Numbered from the stretch's first letter, positions 8,548-18,693 are shown. The stretch is DNA of 64,000 bases from JARRKU01 sp963675565 (GCA_963675565.2 CAXXYD010000004.1:2790001-2854000), one strand, 5' to 3'. The notes: generated by a model from the sequence alone, not told the origin. Numbers and translations: made by a program.

Positions 8548-10881
8548 ATGAGCAGCAAGCAAGAATTTTTTATTATATCCGGCAAGGTCGACGGGCAGCG
8601 CATTGATTCGCGCCTGCTGGAAGAGCAGATCCAGTCGGCCGTGGCCCAGGGCCATACCCGGTTGAAAATTGAAGCCTACGGTCAGCATGGCATCGGCGGG
8701 CGCTTGTGGCCGGCGGGCGACAAGAAGATCCATGTCCAAATTTCCGGCCCGGTGGGCCAGCGTGCAGGTTCCATGGGGTTCGCCAACACCCGGATTGAAA
8801 TATTCGGCGCCACATCCGACGACATCGGCTGGCTCAACGCAGGGGCCGAAATCGTTGTTCATGGCAACGCCGCCAACGGGGCCTGCAATGCCATGGCCCA
8901 GGGGAAAGTTTTTGTGGGCGGGAGCATCGGCGCCCGCGGGATGACCATGACCAAACAGAATCCGCGGTTCGATGCGCCCGAGCTGTGGGTATTGGGCTCT
9001 GCCGGGGATTATTTTGGCGAATTTATGGCCGGTGGTATTGCCGTGATCTGCGGTCACGAACCCCAGGACCCGTCCAATGTGCTGGGCTATCGGCCTCTGG
9101 TGGGCATGGTGGGCGGCAAGGTGCTGTTCAGGGGGCCTCACAAGGGATTCAGCCGCACGGATGCCGCCATGATTCCCATCGATGATGCCACATGGGCGTG
9201 GCTCACTCGGGGCCTTGAAGATTTTTTGACCCGCATCGACCGTTCTGAATTGCTGGAATTGTTGGCCGTCCGGGAACAATGGCAATTGATCAAGGCCCGG
9301 ACACCCCAGGAGCGGGTAACCATCGATAAGCGCGCCATGGCAGCTTTTCGCAGGGAAGTCTGGGACGCGAACCTGGGAAGGGGGGGGCTGGTGGGAGACC
9401 TCACCGACCTGGACCGCAGCCCTATTCCCCTGATCACACGCGGTGAATTGCGCCGTTTTGTGCCGGTCTGGGAAAATTACAAATATATGGCGCCATGCGA
9501 GGCGTCTTGCCCCACCGGTATCCCCGTGCAGCAGCGATGGAAGCTGGTCCGTGACGGCCGGGTGGACGAGGCCGTCGATCTGGCACTGGCCTATACGCCT
9601 TTTCCGGCCACCGTCTGCGGCTACCTTTGTCCCCATCCCTGCATGGGGGCCTGCACCAAAAGTGCATCCCTGATGGCCCCGGTGGATGTGACCCAGCTTG
9701 GCAAAGCCAGCATCGATGCGGCAACACCGGAACTGCCGCCCGTTTCCGGAACCAAGGTGGCGGTCATCGGCGGCGGGCCGGCCGGTATTTCACTGGCCTG
9801 GCAGCTGCGTCTTAAAGGACATGAGGCCGTGGTATACGATACCGCCGAAACCCTGGGGGGCAAGATCGCAGCGTCCATTCCCGGCAGCCGTATTCCTGAA
9901 GCGGTATTCAGCAAAGAGATCCAACGGGTGCGCGACGTTATTTCGCATGTCCATCTGCAGCAGTTGCTCAGCCGCGCTGATACGGAGCAGTTGATGGCGG
10001 ACTATGATTTTGTCGTCATTGCCGCCGGTGCCCGCAAACCCAGGACATTGCCCATACCGGGCGGCGATCGCATGGTTACGGCGCTGGATTTTTTGAAAGC
10101 CGCCAAAGCGGGAACGGCCCGGGTCGGCAAGCGCGTGGTCATTATCGGTGCCGGCAACGTGGGGTGCGACGTGGCCACCGAAGCCGCGCGTCTGGGGGCT
10201 GTGGAAATTACCCTCCTGGATGTTCAGGAGCCGGCCTCTTTCGGCAAGGAACGTGAAGATGCTGAAAAAGCCGGGGCCAAATTCCGCTGGCCGGTGTTTA
10301 CCCAAGCCATCACCCAGGCCGGCGTTCAACTGGAAAGTGGCGAGGTGATTGCTGCCGACTCGGTGTTTATTTCCATCGGAGATGCACCTGATCTCGATTT
10401 TCTTCCGGAAGAGATCTCCGTGGATCGCGGTTTTATCAAAGTGGATGACAATTATCAGACATCCCATCCCAAGGTGTTTGCCATTGGCGATGTGGTGCGG
10501 CCGGGATTGCTCACCGATGCCATCGGCGCCGGCCGTCGCGCAGCGGATACCATACATGCGGTAGCGGCCGGGAAACGGCCTCCGACCGATGCCCGGACCG
10601 TTATCGACCTGGAACGCATCAGCCTGGAATATTATGATCCGCGGATTTTGCAATATGAAGATCTGGGCCATTGCGGCAGCCAGTGCGCCTCTTGCGGGCA
10701 GTGCAGGGATTGCGGCATTTGCGTCACCATGTGCCCGGAATCGGCGATCAGCCGCCAGGCGCTGGAAAGCGGGGGCTATGAATATGTGGTGGATGCCGAT
10801 CGTTGCATTGGATGCGGGTTTTGTGCCGGTGCGTGCCCCTGTGGCATTTGGAATTTGATCGAAAATGCACCGCTAGGGTGA
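8548..10881 (+). CDS. Glutamate synthase GXGXG domain fused to GltD-like NAD(P)H oxidoreductase and C-terminal ferredoxin
   Basis: 777 residues from the ATG at 8548, which has GGAG 7 nt upstream. A TTG seven codons earlier is less likely. The first 250 or so residues form the GXGXG beta-helix domain normally at the C-terminus of GltB. A GltD-type Fe-S region follows (CEASCPTGIP, CGYLCPHPC). Next are an FAD Rossmann motif (VIGGGPAGISLAW) and an NAD(P)H motif (VIIGAGNVGCDVA). The C-terminus carries a dicluster ferredoxin (CGICVTMCPESA, CIGCGFCAGACPCG). It would supply reducing equivalents to the FMN subunit. Compared with E. coli GltBD, the domains are redistributed over three genes, so this gene joins a GltB piece to GltD. 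Confidence 0.9.
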   Translation: MSSKQEFFIISGKVDGQRIDSRLLEEQIQSAVAQGHTRLKIEAYGQHGIGGRLWPAGDKKIHVQISGPVGQRAGSMGFANTRIEIFGATSDDIGWLNAGAEIVVHGNAANGACNAMAQGKVFVGGSIGARGMTMTKQNPRFDAPELWVLGSAGDYFGEFMAGGIAVICGHEPQDPSNVLGYRPLVGMVGGKVLFRGPHKGFSRTDAAMIPIDDATWAWLTRGLEDFLTRIDRSELLELLAVREQWQLIKARTPQERVTIDKRAMAAFRREVWDANLGRGGLVGDLTDLDRSPIPLITRGELRRFVPVWENYKYMAPCEASCPTGIPVQQRWKLVRDGRVDEAVDLALAYTPFPATVCGYLCPHPCMGACTKSASLMAPVDVTQLGKASIDAATPELPPVSGTKVAVIGGGPAGISLAWQLRLKGHEAVVYDTAETLGGKIAASIPGSRIPEAVFSKEIQRVRDVISHVHLQQLLSRADTEQLMADYDFVVIAAGARKPRTLPIPGGDRMVTALDFLKAAKAGTARVGKRVVIIGAGNVGCDVATEAARLGAVEITLLDVQEPASFGKEREDAEKAGAKFRWPVFTQAITQAGVQLESGEVIAADSVFISIGDAPDLDFLPEEISVDRGFIKVDDNYQTSHPKVFAIGDVVRPGLLTDAIGAGRRAADTIHAVAAGKRPPTDARTVIDLERISLEYYDPRILQYEDLGHCGSQCASCGQCRDCGICVTMCPESAISRQALESGGYEYVVDADRCIGCGFCAGACPCGIWNLIENAPLG

Positions 10882-10980
10882 TTGGGGCCGGCTTGATCAA
10901 ATCGTTGACCGCATCCTAAATAAACTGTAAATAACCCCGTGGTCTGAAATCGACCTGAAAATGAATTGACGAAAATAGCC

Positions 10981-12132
10981 ATGAGCCAACCGACCTATAC
11001 CAAAGCATTGCTGGCCCTGGAAGACGGGCGAACGTTCGCGTGCCGGACATTTACCGGTCCGGGTGAAGTGGGTGGTGAAGTGGTGTTCAATACCAGCATG
11101 AGCGGATATCAGGAGGTGCTCACCGACCCGTCCTACAGCGGTCAGATGGTGACCATGACTTACCCGCTCATCGGCAACTACGGCGTCAACCTGGCGGATA
11201 TCGAGTCCGACCGGGTGCAGGTGGCCGCCTTTATTGTTCGTGAGTACCAGCCATTTCCGAGTAATTTCCGCTCCATGGGCAGTCTGGGTGAGTATCTGCA
11301 AGCCGCCCACATCGTGGGTGTCGATTCGCTGGACACCCGTGCGCTGACCCGTCATATTCGCAACGCAGGCGCCATGCGGGCCATCATATCGACCCGGGAA
11401 AGCGATCCTGAAATCCTTATTCAGAAGGCACGATCCCTGCCCGCCATGGCGGGGCTGGATCTGGCCCGTACCGTTACCGCAGGACAGCCGTATCTGTGGA
11501 CCAATACCGGTCCCATGCCCATTGAAGGCCGTCTCAACGAGAGCGTATGGATGGAGCGGGATGCCAAATCATCTGTGGTAGCGCTGGATTTTGGTATAAA
11601 ATACAATATCCTGCGCTGTCTGGCCGACAGAGGATGCGAGGTCGCGGTGGTCCCGGCGTTCACGGACCCGGATACCATCAAGGCCATGGCGCCCAGCGGT
11701 ATTTTTCTATCCAACGGACCGGGGGACCCCGAGCCGGTGACTTACGGCATCGATACCGCCAGAGCCCTGATGGGTTATCGTCCCATGTTCGGTATCTGCC
11801 TGGGGCATCAGATCCTGGGGCTCGCCCTCGGCGGTAAAACTTATAAAATGAAGTTCGGTCATCGCGGCGCCAACCAGCCGGTGAAGCATCTGGTCACGGG
11901 GAAGGTGGAAATTACATCCCAGAATCACGGGTTTGCCGTGGATGTCAACAGCATGGATCCCCGCCAGGTCGAAATTACCCATATCAATTTGAACGACGAC
12001 ACCCTGGAAGGATTTCGCCATAAGGAGCTGCCCGTTTTCGCGGTGCAATACCATCCCGAAGCGTCGCCGGGCCCGCATGATGCACGGTATTTGTTCGACA
12101 CGTTCAAGCGATTGATCAATGAAGCGCAATGA
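10981..12132 (+). CDS. carA: Carbamoyl-phosphate synthase small (glutaminase) subunit
   Basis: 383 residues from the ATG at 10981. An in-frame TTG five codons upstream is a weaker choice. CarA hydrolyses glutamine and passes ammonia to CarB for carbamoyl phosphate, the precursor of arginine and pyrimidines. The N-terminal CarA domain contains FNTSMSGYQE and TYPLIGNYG. The C-terminal class I amidotransferase domain has its nucleophilic cysteine in GICLGHQ and the catalytic His in YHPEASPGPHD. carB follows after 42 nt. Confidence 0.96.
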   Translation: MSQPTYTKALLALEDGRTFACRTFTGPGEVGGEVVFNTSMSGYQEVLTDPSYSGQMVTMTYPLIGNYGVNLADIESDRVQVAAFIVREYQPFPSNFRSMGSLGEYLQAAHIVGVDSLDTRALTRHIRNAGAMRAIISTRESDPEILIQKARSLPAMAGLDLARTVTAGQPYLWTNTGPMPIEGRLNESVWMERDAKSSVVALDFGIKYNILRCLADRGCEVAVVPAFTDPDTIKAMAPSGIFLSNGPGDPEPVTYGIDTARALMGYRPMFGICLGHQILGLALGGKTYKMKFGHRGANQPVKHLVTGKVEITSQNHGFAVDVNSMDPRQVEITHINLNDDTLEGFRHKELPVFAVQYHPEASPGPHDARYLFDTFKRLINEAQ

Positions 12133-12174
12133 TTCAGCAACAGCACACTTAACCGCACTGAAATAATAGCCACT

Positions 12175-15100
12175 ATGCCCAAACGGACCGACATCCATAA
12201 AATCATGATTATCGGGGCCGGCCCCATTATAATCGGCCAGGCCTGCGAATTCGACTATTCCGGCACCCAGGCGTGCAAGGCCCTCAAAGAGGAGGGCTAC
12301 AATGTCATCCTGGTCAACTCCAATCCGGCTACCATTATGACCGATCCGGAGACGGCCGACAGCACTTATGTAGAGCCGGTCACCCCGGAGGTCGTCGCCA
12401 AGATTATCGAAAAAGAACGACCCGATGCGCTGCTGCCCACCCTGGGCGGACAGACCGGCCTGAATACGGCGGTTAAAGTGGCAGAAATGGGGGTTCTGGA
12501 AAAATTCGGCGTGGAACTTATCGGCGCCTCTCTGGAAGCCATCAACAAGGCCGAATCCCGGGACCAGTTCCGCGCGGCCATGGAAAAGATCGGATTGAAG
12601 CTTCCCCAAAGCGGATTCGCCACCACGTTGGATCAAGCGCGCATTGTTGCCAAAGAGATCGGCTTTCCGTTGATTATCCGGCCCAGTTTCACCCTGGGCG
12701 GAACCGGCGGCGGTGTCGTCTACAACCCCGAGGAGTTGGAGACCGTGGCCAAGGCGGGCCTGGATGCCAGCCTGATCGGCCAGGTTATGATCGAACAGTC
12801 CGTTCTGGGGTGGAAAGAGTACGAACTGGAGGTGATGCGGGACCACAACGACAATGTGGTCATCATCTGCTCCATCGAAAACCTCGACCCCATGGGCGTG
12901 CACACCGGCGACAGCATTACCGTGGCACCGGCCCAGACACTGTCGGATGTCGAGTATCAGGTGATGCGCAACGCGTCCCTGGACATTATGCGCGAGATCG
13001 GCGTGGATACGGGCGGCTCCAATGTGCAGTTCGCCGTCAATCCGGAAAACGGGGAGATGATCGTTGTTGAGATGAACCCCCGGGTGTCCCGTTCCAGCGC
13101 TTTGGCATCCAAGGCCACGGGGTTTCCCATCGCCAAGATTGCCGCCAAGCTGGCCGTGGGGTACACTCTGGACGAGATCCCAAATGATATCACCGGCGAG
13201 ACCCTGGCCTCCTTCGAGCCCACATTGGACTATTGTGTGGTCAAAATCCCGCGCTGGACATTTGAAAAATTTCCTGAAACACCCGACCTGTTGACCACTT
13301 CCATGAAGTCCGTGGGAGAAACCATGGCTATTGGACGCACCTTCAAAGAGGCCTTGCAGAAAGGACTGCGCGGACTCGAGGTCGGACGTCACGGACTGGG
13401 TGCTGACGGCAAGGGGCGGCAGGAGGAGGACGGTGCTTTCCCCTCTCAGGAAGAGATCGAGCGTAAGCTCAGCATCCCCAATTCCCAGCGTATTTTCTAC
13501 CTGCGTTATGCGCTTCAGGCCGGCATGGGCATTGATGCGATCTGCCGCGTTACCGGTATCGATCCCTGGTTCCTGTACCAGATCCAACAGATCGTGGACC
13601 TGGAGCAAACCCTTCGCGGCCGGGGCGACGGCCGGTGCATCTGCGATGGCGAAAAACCGCAATTTCCGCTCACCGACGAGGAACTCAGACTGGCCAAGTC
13701 ATGGGGTTTTTCCGATGTGCAGCTCGCCCATTTGCTGGGTATGGATGCCGATGGGGTGACCGCATATCGCAAGCAGCGCGGGATCCGGCCGGTGTATAAG
13801 CTTGTCGATACGTGTGCGGCCGAATTCCGGGCGGCAACACCGTATTATTATTCCACCTACGAAGAAGAGTGCGAGGCCCGCGTATCGAATCGGAAGAAAG
13901 TCATGATCCTGGGCGGCGGTCCCAATCGTATCGGACAGGGCATCGAGTTCGATTATTGCTGCGTTCATGCTTCTTTTGCACTCAGGCAGCAAGGCGTCGA
14001 GAGCATCATGGTCAACTCGAATCCGGAGACCGTGTCCACGGACTATGATACATCCGACAAGCTGTATTTCGAGCCGCTGACCAAAGAGGACGTGCTGCAC
14101 ATTGTAGAAAAAGAAAAACCCTACGGCGTAATCGTCCAGTTCGGCGGCCAGACGCCGCTGAATCTGGCCACTCCCCTGGCCAAAGCCGGTGTACCGATTT
14201 TGGGGACAGACCCCAAAAGTATCGACCGGGCCGAGGATAGGGAACAGTTCCAGGCCATGCTCAACAAGCTGGGGCTGGTGCAGCCGGCCAACGGTATCGC
14301 CATGGCGGTGGGTGAAGCCAGCCGTGTGGCGCTGGAAATCGGGTACCCCGTAATTGTCCGTCCGTCTTTCGTTTTAGGCGGCAGGGCCATGGCCATTGTT
14401 TACAATCAGAAGGAGTTGGAGAATTTTACCCGCCTGGCCATCCTGGCATCGCCCGGGAATCCTGTGCTGATCGACAAATTCCTGGAAAATGCCATGGAAG
14501 TGGATGTGGATGCCATCAGCGACGGCGAGACCACCGTCATTGGCGGTATCATGCAGCATATCGAAGCTGCCGGCGTCCATTCGGGTGATTCGGCATGCGT
14601 GCTGCCGCCCATTAAGATCAAACCGGCTTTGATCGCCGAAATTGCTGCGGCGACCAAAGCCATGGCTGCCGAACTCAATGTCATCGGTCTGATGAACGTG
14701 CAATATGCCATCAAAGAGGACAGCCTGTTCGTCATCGAGGTCAATCCGCGCGCTTCCCGAACCATTCCCTTTGTCAGCAAAGCGACGGGAGTGCCCCTGG
14801 CCAAGCTGGCCACCCGCATCATGCTGGGCCAGACGCTCAAGGAGCTCGGGTTTACCCGGGAGATCGTGCCGCCCCATCTGTCTGTGAAAGAGGCCGTTCT
14901 GCCCTTTGACCGTTTTCCCGATGTGGATACCCTGTTGGGACCGGAGATGAAATCCACCGGGGAGGTGATGGGCATGGGCCTGGATTTTGGTTCCGCCTAC
15001 GCCAAGGCCCAATTGGGCGCAGGCCAGAAGCTTCCGGTTGAAGGAACGGTTTTTATCAGTGTTATGGACAGCGATAAAGCCACCATCATGCCGGTTGCCC

Positions 15101-15459
15101 GCGATTTCAATGCCCTCGGGTTTTCCATTCTGGCAACCAGCGGAACCTGTGCGTATTTGCGTGAGCGGGGCATTGACGCCCGGCGCATCAATAAATTGTC
15201 GGAAGGCCGGCCCCACGTGGAAGATGCGATAAAGAACGGTGAGATCAATTTGGTGGTAAATACCGCCCTTGGTGGCGGAGCCAGGGGGGATGGCTATGTG
15301 ATCCGAAGGGCCGCCTTGAAATATTCCATCCCTTATGTCACCACAACTTCCGGGGGACTTGCGGTGTGTAAGGCCATTACCGCGCTTAAATCCAATGAGC
15401 TGACCGTACAGTCACTGCAAGCGTATCACCATTGCGTGATTTCTCCGGGTAAAGGTTGA
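12175..15459 (+). CDS. carB: Carbamoyl-phosphate synthase large subunit
   Basis: 1094 residues, slightly longer than the usual 1070-1080. Two homologous ATP-grasp halves are visible. The first starts at IGAGPIIIGQACEFDYSG and has GGTGGG. The second starts at GGGPNRIGQGIEFDYCC and has NPRASRTIPF. The C-terminal MGS-like allosteric domain begins near VEGTVFISVMDSD. The extra length lies at about residues 402-425, a charged Gly/Asp/Gln-rich insert between the carboxyphosphate domain and the oligomerisation domain. No clear Shine-Dalgarno site precedes the ATG. It lies 42 nt after carA, and purF follows 55 nt downstream. Confidence 0.97.
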   Translation: MPKRTDIHKIMIIGAGPIIIGQACEFDYSGTQACKALKEEGYNVILVNSNPATIMTDPETADSTYVEPVTPEVVAKIIEKERPDALLPTLGGQTGLNTAVKVAEMGVLEKFGVELIGASLEAINKAESRDQFRAAMEKIGLKLPQSGFATTLDQARIVAKEIGFPLIIRPSFTLGGTGGGVVYNPEELETVAKAGLDASLIGQVMIEQSVLGWKEYELEVMRDHNDNVVIICSIENLDPMGVHTGDSITVAPAQTLSDVEYQVMRNASLDIMREIGVDTGGSNVQFAVNPENGEMIVVEMNPRVSRSSALASKATGFPIAKIAAKLAVGYTLDEIPNDITGETLASFEPTLDYCVVKIPRWTFEKFPETPDLLTTSMKSVGETMAIGRTFKEALQKGLRGLEVGRHGLGADGKGRQEEDGAFPSQEEIERKLSIPNSQRIFYLRYALQAGMGIDAICRVTGIDPWFLYQIQQIVDLEQTLRGRGDGRCICDGEKPQFPLTDEELRLAKSWGFSDVQLAHLLGMDADGVTAYRKQRGIRPVYKLVDTCAAEFRAATPYYYSTYEEECEARVSNRKKVMILGGGPNRIGQGIEFDYCCVHASFALRQQGVESIMVNSNPETVSTDYDTSDKLYFEPLTKEDVLHIVEKEKPYGVIVQFGGQTPLNLATPLAKAGVPILGTDPKSIDRAEDREQFQAMLNKLGLVQPANGIAMAVGEASRVALEIGYPVIVRPSFVLGGRAMAIVYNQKELENFTRLAILASPGNPVLIDKFLENAMEVDVDAISDGETTVIGGIMQHIEAAGVHSGDSACVLPPIKIKPALIAEIAAATKAMAAELNVIGLMNVQYAIKEDSLFVIEVNPRASRTIPFVSKATGVPLAKLATRIMLGQTLKELGFTREIVPPHLSVKEAVLPFDRFPDVDTLLGPEMKSTGEVMGMGLDFGSAYAKAQLGAGQKLPVEGTVFISVMDSDKATIMPVARDFNALGFSILATSGTCAYLRERGIDARRINKLSEGRPHVEDAIKNGEINLVVNTALGGGARGDGYVIRRAALKYSIPYVTTTSGGLAVCKAITALKSNELTVQSLQAYHHCVISPGKG

Positions 15460-15514
15460 GCGGCCATCTGGCCCCCGGCTTCAGGCCAATACGCTATTTG
15501 AGGAGTTCAGTCCC

Positions 15515-16966
15515 ATGACCCAAGCAAACAATTTTCTGAATGACCCCGTTTCAAGCGGCGACCACCCCCGTGAATCCTGTGGCATATTTGCGGTCCACGG
15601 ACACCCGGAGGCCGCCAAATTGTGCTATTTCGGGCTATACGCCCTTCAGCACAGGGGTCAGGAAAGCGCTGGGATTGCCGTGGCCAATGAAGATATGATC
15701 AGCAATTATAAGGCGATGGGACTTGTTTCCGATGTTTTCAAGCTGGAGCATCTGGAAAGCCTCCACGGGTCCAGCGCCATCGGTCACGTGCGCTATTCCA
15801 CTACCGGCAGTTCGGTGCTGTCCAATGCACAGCCTTTTGTGGTCCGGCATCACAACAAAAGTTACGCGGTCGGGCACAACGGGAACCTGGTCAATGCGCA
15901 TCAGTTGAAGGAGGAACTGGAGGATTCCGGTTCTATTTTTCAATCCACCATGGACAGTGAAGTGTTTCTGCACCTGTTTGTCCGCCATCTGAAAAAGATC
16001 GGGTTCGATAAAGCCCTGGTGGAAGCAGGCTGCCGTCTGCAGGGGGCTTTTTCGATGGTGATGCTGACCAGTCGGGGTGAGGTGGTGGGAATCCGGGACC
16101 CCCACGGGTTCCGCCCTTTGTGCCTCGGCCGGCTCAACGGCAGCTGGGTGCTGGCTTCGGAATCCTGCGCCCTGGACCTGGTGCAGGCTGAATTCATTCG
16201 GGAGATCGAACCGGGCGAAATGATTATCATCGACGAGAACGGACCGCGCAGTCTTTTTCTGCCCAAAGTGAGCCGGCAGGCCTTTTGCATTTTCGAGTTT
16301 ATCTATTTTGCCCGTCCGGACAGCACCTTCATGGGTCGCAATGTCTATCAGACCCGCAAAGCCCACGGCCGCCGTCTTGCCGAAGAAGCCCCGGTTCCGG
16401 CTGATTTGGTCATGCCGTTTCCCGATTCGGGGTCCTACGCGGCGCTAGGGTATTCCGAGGCATCGGGCATTCCCTTCGAAATGGGGATGATTCGCAACCA
16501 CTATGTCGGCCGGACCTTTATCCAGCCGACCCAGAGCATGCGCGATTTCGGCGTGCGGGTGAAACTCAACCCCATAAAGGAGCTGCTCAAAGGTAAAGAT
16601 ATCATTATCATTGAAGATTCCATCATTCGCGGTACGACGGCCAAAACCCGTGTGCGGGCGTTGCGCGAGCTGGGCGTCAAGCGCGTTCATATGCGTGTGG
16701 CCGGTCCCCCCCATCGACACCCCTGCCATTACGGCATCGATTTTTCCACTGTCGGCGAACTGATTGCCGCCCGGATGTCGGTCAAGGCGCTGGGCGAGTA
16801 TTTGGGGCTGGATTCTTTCCACTATCTGAGCCTGGATGGACTGCTATCCTCCACCGGGATTCCAAATCCCGAGGAGATTTATTGCAAGGCGTGTTTTGAC
16901 GGGTGCTATCCGGTCAGTTTCGACCAGCAGTTGTCGAAACACTGCCTGGAAGCGGCGTCGGGTTGA
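15515..16966 (+). CDS. purF: Amidophosphoribosyltransferase (Fe-S type PurF)
   Basis: 483 residues. It makes phosphoribosylamine from PRPP and glutamine, the first committed step of purine synthesis. The catalytic Cys (ESCGIFAVHG) is at residue 22, so a 21-residue propeptide would need removal, as in the Bacillus-type enzyme. The PRPP-binding loop is IIIEDSIIRGTT. The cysteines that bind a [4Fe-4S] cluster in the B. subtilis enzyme are conserved (CIFEFIYFARPDS, PCHYGID, YCKACFDGCYP). GAGGA lies about 10 nt before the ATG. It closes the block of glutamine-nitrogen-using genes. Confidence 0.95.
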   Translation: MTQANNFLNDPVSSGDHPRESCGIFAVHGHPEAAKLCYFGLYALQHRGQESAGIAVANEDMISNYKAMGLVSDVFKLEHLESLHGSSAIGHVRYSTTGSSVLSNAQPFVVRHHNKSYAVGHNGNLVNAHQLKEELEDSGSIFQSTMDSEVFLHLFVRHLKKIGFDKALVEAGCRLQGAFSMVMLTSRGEVVGIRDPHGFRPLCLGRLNGSWVLASESCALDLVQAEFIREIEPGEMIIIDENGPRSLFLPKVSRQAFCIFEFIYFARPDSTFMGRNVYQTRKAHGRRLAEEAPVPADLVMPFPDSGSYAALGYSEASGIPFEMGMIRNHYVGRTFIQPTQSMRDFGVRVKLNPIKELLKGKDIIIIEDSIIRGTTAKTRVRALRELGVKRVHMRVAGPPHRHPCHYGIDFSTVGELIAARMSVKALGEYLGLDSFHYLSLDGLLSSTGIPNPEEIYCKACFDGCYPVSFDQQLSKHCLEAASG

Positions 16967-17046
16967 GAATGCACTTGCCTTTTTCATGGGGTAGCCGGTA
17001 AGATAGCAGATGCTGCCACGCGACTGCAGGACACTGGAGGCTTCCG

Positions 17047-17628
17047 ATGATTGAATCCAAATATCTTAAAGAGAACATTGAAAACATTCAGCGGTTGATG
17101 AGCATTCAGGCGCTCAAGCATTTTGAAACCCGCAACCTGGGAAAACTGTTGCGGCTGAGCAAAATTCGACAATACGAAGATGGAGAACAGATCATCCAGG
17201 AAGGAGACATGGACCCCTGGCTCTACTTCCTGCTTTCCGGAAAAATCCGTATTTCCAAAGAAACGGAAGACATCGGCACCATCAACCGCAAGGGTGAAAT
17301 ATTCGGTGAAATGCGGATTATTGACGACCAGAGCAGGTCCGCATCGGTTTATGCCGTGGGGGACACCGTATGTCTGGCCGTGGATACCTCGGCGGGAAAT
17401 CGTCTGACTTCTTCTCAGGAGAAGGACGAACGCCTCGATTTTCTACTGCTGCTGTACCGTATCTTTGCAGAATATATCACCGCCCGGCTGCGTCTGACCA
17501 ATGAGGAACTGGTACGCGCCAAGCGAGACGCCAAACACAGTGCACCGGCCGCGGATGCCGACCCGGCGACCAAACCCAAAAACAAACCCAAGCGGCCGGC
17601 GCACAAACGCCATATCGAAACGTTCTAA
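17047..17628 (+). CDS. Cyclic nucleotide-binding-domain protein without DNA-binding domain
   Basis: 193 residues. Residues 25-125 look like a CRP-type beta-roll: YEDGEQIIQEGDMDPWLYFLLSGKIRI followed by GEIFGEM, which is the phosphate-binding-cassette position. The C-terminal half is helical and ends in a Lys/Pro/Ala-rich tail with no helix-turn-helix, so it is a sensor module rather than a transcription factor. A GGAGG lies 7 nt upstream of the ATG. Its stop TAA shares its last A with the ATG of the next gene (TAATG), so it is probably cotranslated with the radical SAM protein. The ligand is unknown. Confidence 0.8.
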   Translation: MIESKYLKENIENIQRLMSIQALKHFETRNLGKLLRLSKIRQYEDGEQIIQEGDMDPWLYFLLSGKIRISKETEDIGTINRKGEIFGEMRIIDDQSRSASVYAVGDTVCLAVDTSAGNRLTSSQEKDERLDFLLLLYRIFAEYITARLRLTNEELVRAKRDAKHSAPAADADPATKPKNKPKRPAHKRHIETF

Positions 17629-18632
17629 TGCGACGGACTGTAGCCTTTGCAAAAGATACCGCTAATGTATTCCTTCACTTACTGACCCAGTGCAACCTCA
17701 AGTGCAGTCATTGTTATATCAACCCGCAACAGCATGGCTCACAACGCCTTGCACTGGCCCGGGTTCAGGGTTGGCTCGACGTGCTGGTGCGGCGTGCACA
17801 CAACGCCAACTTGATTTTGCTGGGCGGCGAACCCACCCTCTATCCAGACCTGGCGGCCGTGGTCAAGTCGGCCCGGGACCTGGGATACGGGTCCGTTACC
17901 ATCGATACCAACGGTTACCTGTTCAATCAGATACTGGATCGGGTTACGCCGGCCCAGGTCGATTTTTTCAGCTTCAGTCTGGACGGGCCTGTGGCCCCGG
18001 TCAATGATGCTATTCGCGGAGAAGGCGTTTTCTCCACTTGCATCGAAGGCATCCGCCAGGCCAAAGCCAGGGGGTTTGCCGTCAGTCTGATCTATACGGT
18101 CAGCAGCCGCAACCTCGATCATCTCCAGGATATGCCGCCGCTGCTCAATGACCTGGGTATCGACCATTTTTTTATTCAGGTGATCGGACTCAGGGGCAAC
18201 TCGGCCGGGTGCAACGGGCAAAGCGCATCGCTGCAGGTCACCCGTCGGCAGTGGATGCGTACTGTTCCGCCGGTGGCGGAGGCTGTAGCGGCCGGCGGCA
18301 TTCGGGTCGCCTATCCCAAAGTCTATCTGGCACCGGAGGACCCTTTTGAATGTGCCGGCAAGGTTGCCGACAACTACTTTGTTTTTCCCAACGGGCGGGT
18401 ATACCGCTGTCCCCTGTGCGAGGACTTTGCCCTGCACAGCCTGCAGTTCGAAGAAGACCGGTTGACAAGCAGGCCGCCAGTCAATGAACAGGATCTCTTC
18501 CAGCTCGACATTGCCGAAGGATGTGTGATGAACAAGCTTATTCAGCCCGGAAATATCGTTTACCGGCAAGACGGAACACCGGCCTACAAAATTGCCTGCT
18601 GCCTTTTGAAAGAGCAGATCGACAAATCGTGA
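17628..18632 (+). CDS. Radical SAM protein with SPASM-like C-terminal cysteines
   Basis: 334 residues. The radical SAM cluster motif is CNLKCSHCY at residues 22-30, with a GGEPTL strand that helps bind SAM. The C-terminal part has cysteines in FECAGK and CPLCED and near the end (IACC), resembling an auxiliary Fe-S (SPASM/Twitch) region. Such enzymes often modify peptides, but no precursor peptide gene is visible nearby, so the substrate is unknown. It overlaps the cNMP-binding gene by one base, which suggests the two act together or at least are made together. Confidence 0.82.
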   Translation: MRRTVAFAKDTANVFLHLLTQCNLKCSHCYINPQQHGSQRLALARVQGWLDVLVRRAHNANLILLGGEPTLYPDLAAVVKSARDLGYGSVTIDTNGYLFNQILDRVTPAQVDFFSFSLDGPVAPVNDAIRGEGVFSTCIEGIRQAKARGFAVSLIYTVSSRNLDHLQDMPPLLNDLGIDHFFIQVIGLRGNSAGCNGQSASLQVTRRQWMRTVPPVAEAVAAGGIRVAYPKVYLAPEDPFECAGKVADNYFVFPNGRVYRCPLCEDFALHSLQFEEDRLTSRPPVNEQDLFQLDIAEGCVMNKLIQPGNIVYRQDGTPAYKIACCLLKEQIDKS

Positions 18633-18693
18633 AGGTCCGGTTCCAGAGGAGCGGCTATGGACCGGCCGTGAAACTCGAAACGCCCCATTCGTA

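Noticed and set aside
8380..9636. 418-codon minus-strand frame within the glutamate synthase genes
   Set aside because: It is antisense to conserved GltB/GltD domains and shows no family features of its own.
11707..13662. 651-codon minus-strand frame within carA and carB
   Set aside because: GC-rich third positions create long antisense frames. CarA and CarB motifs fix the real strand.
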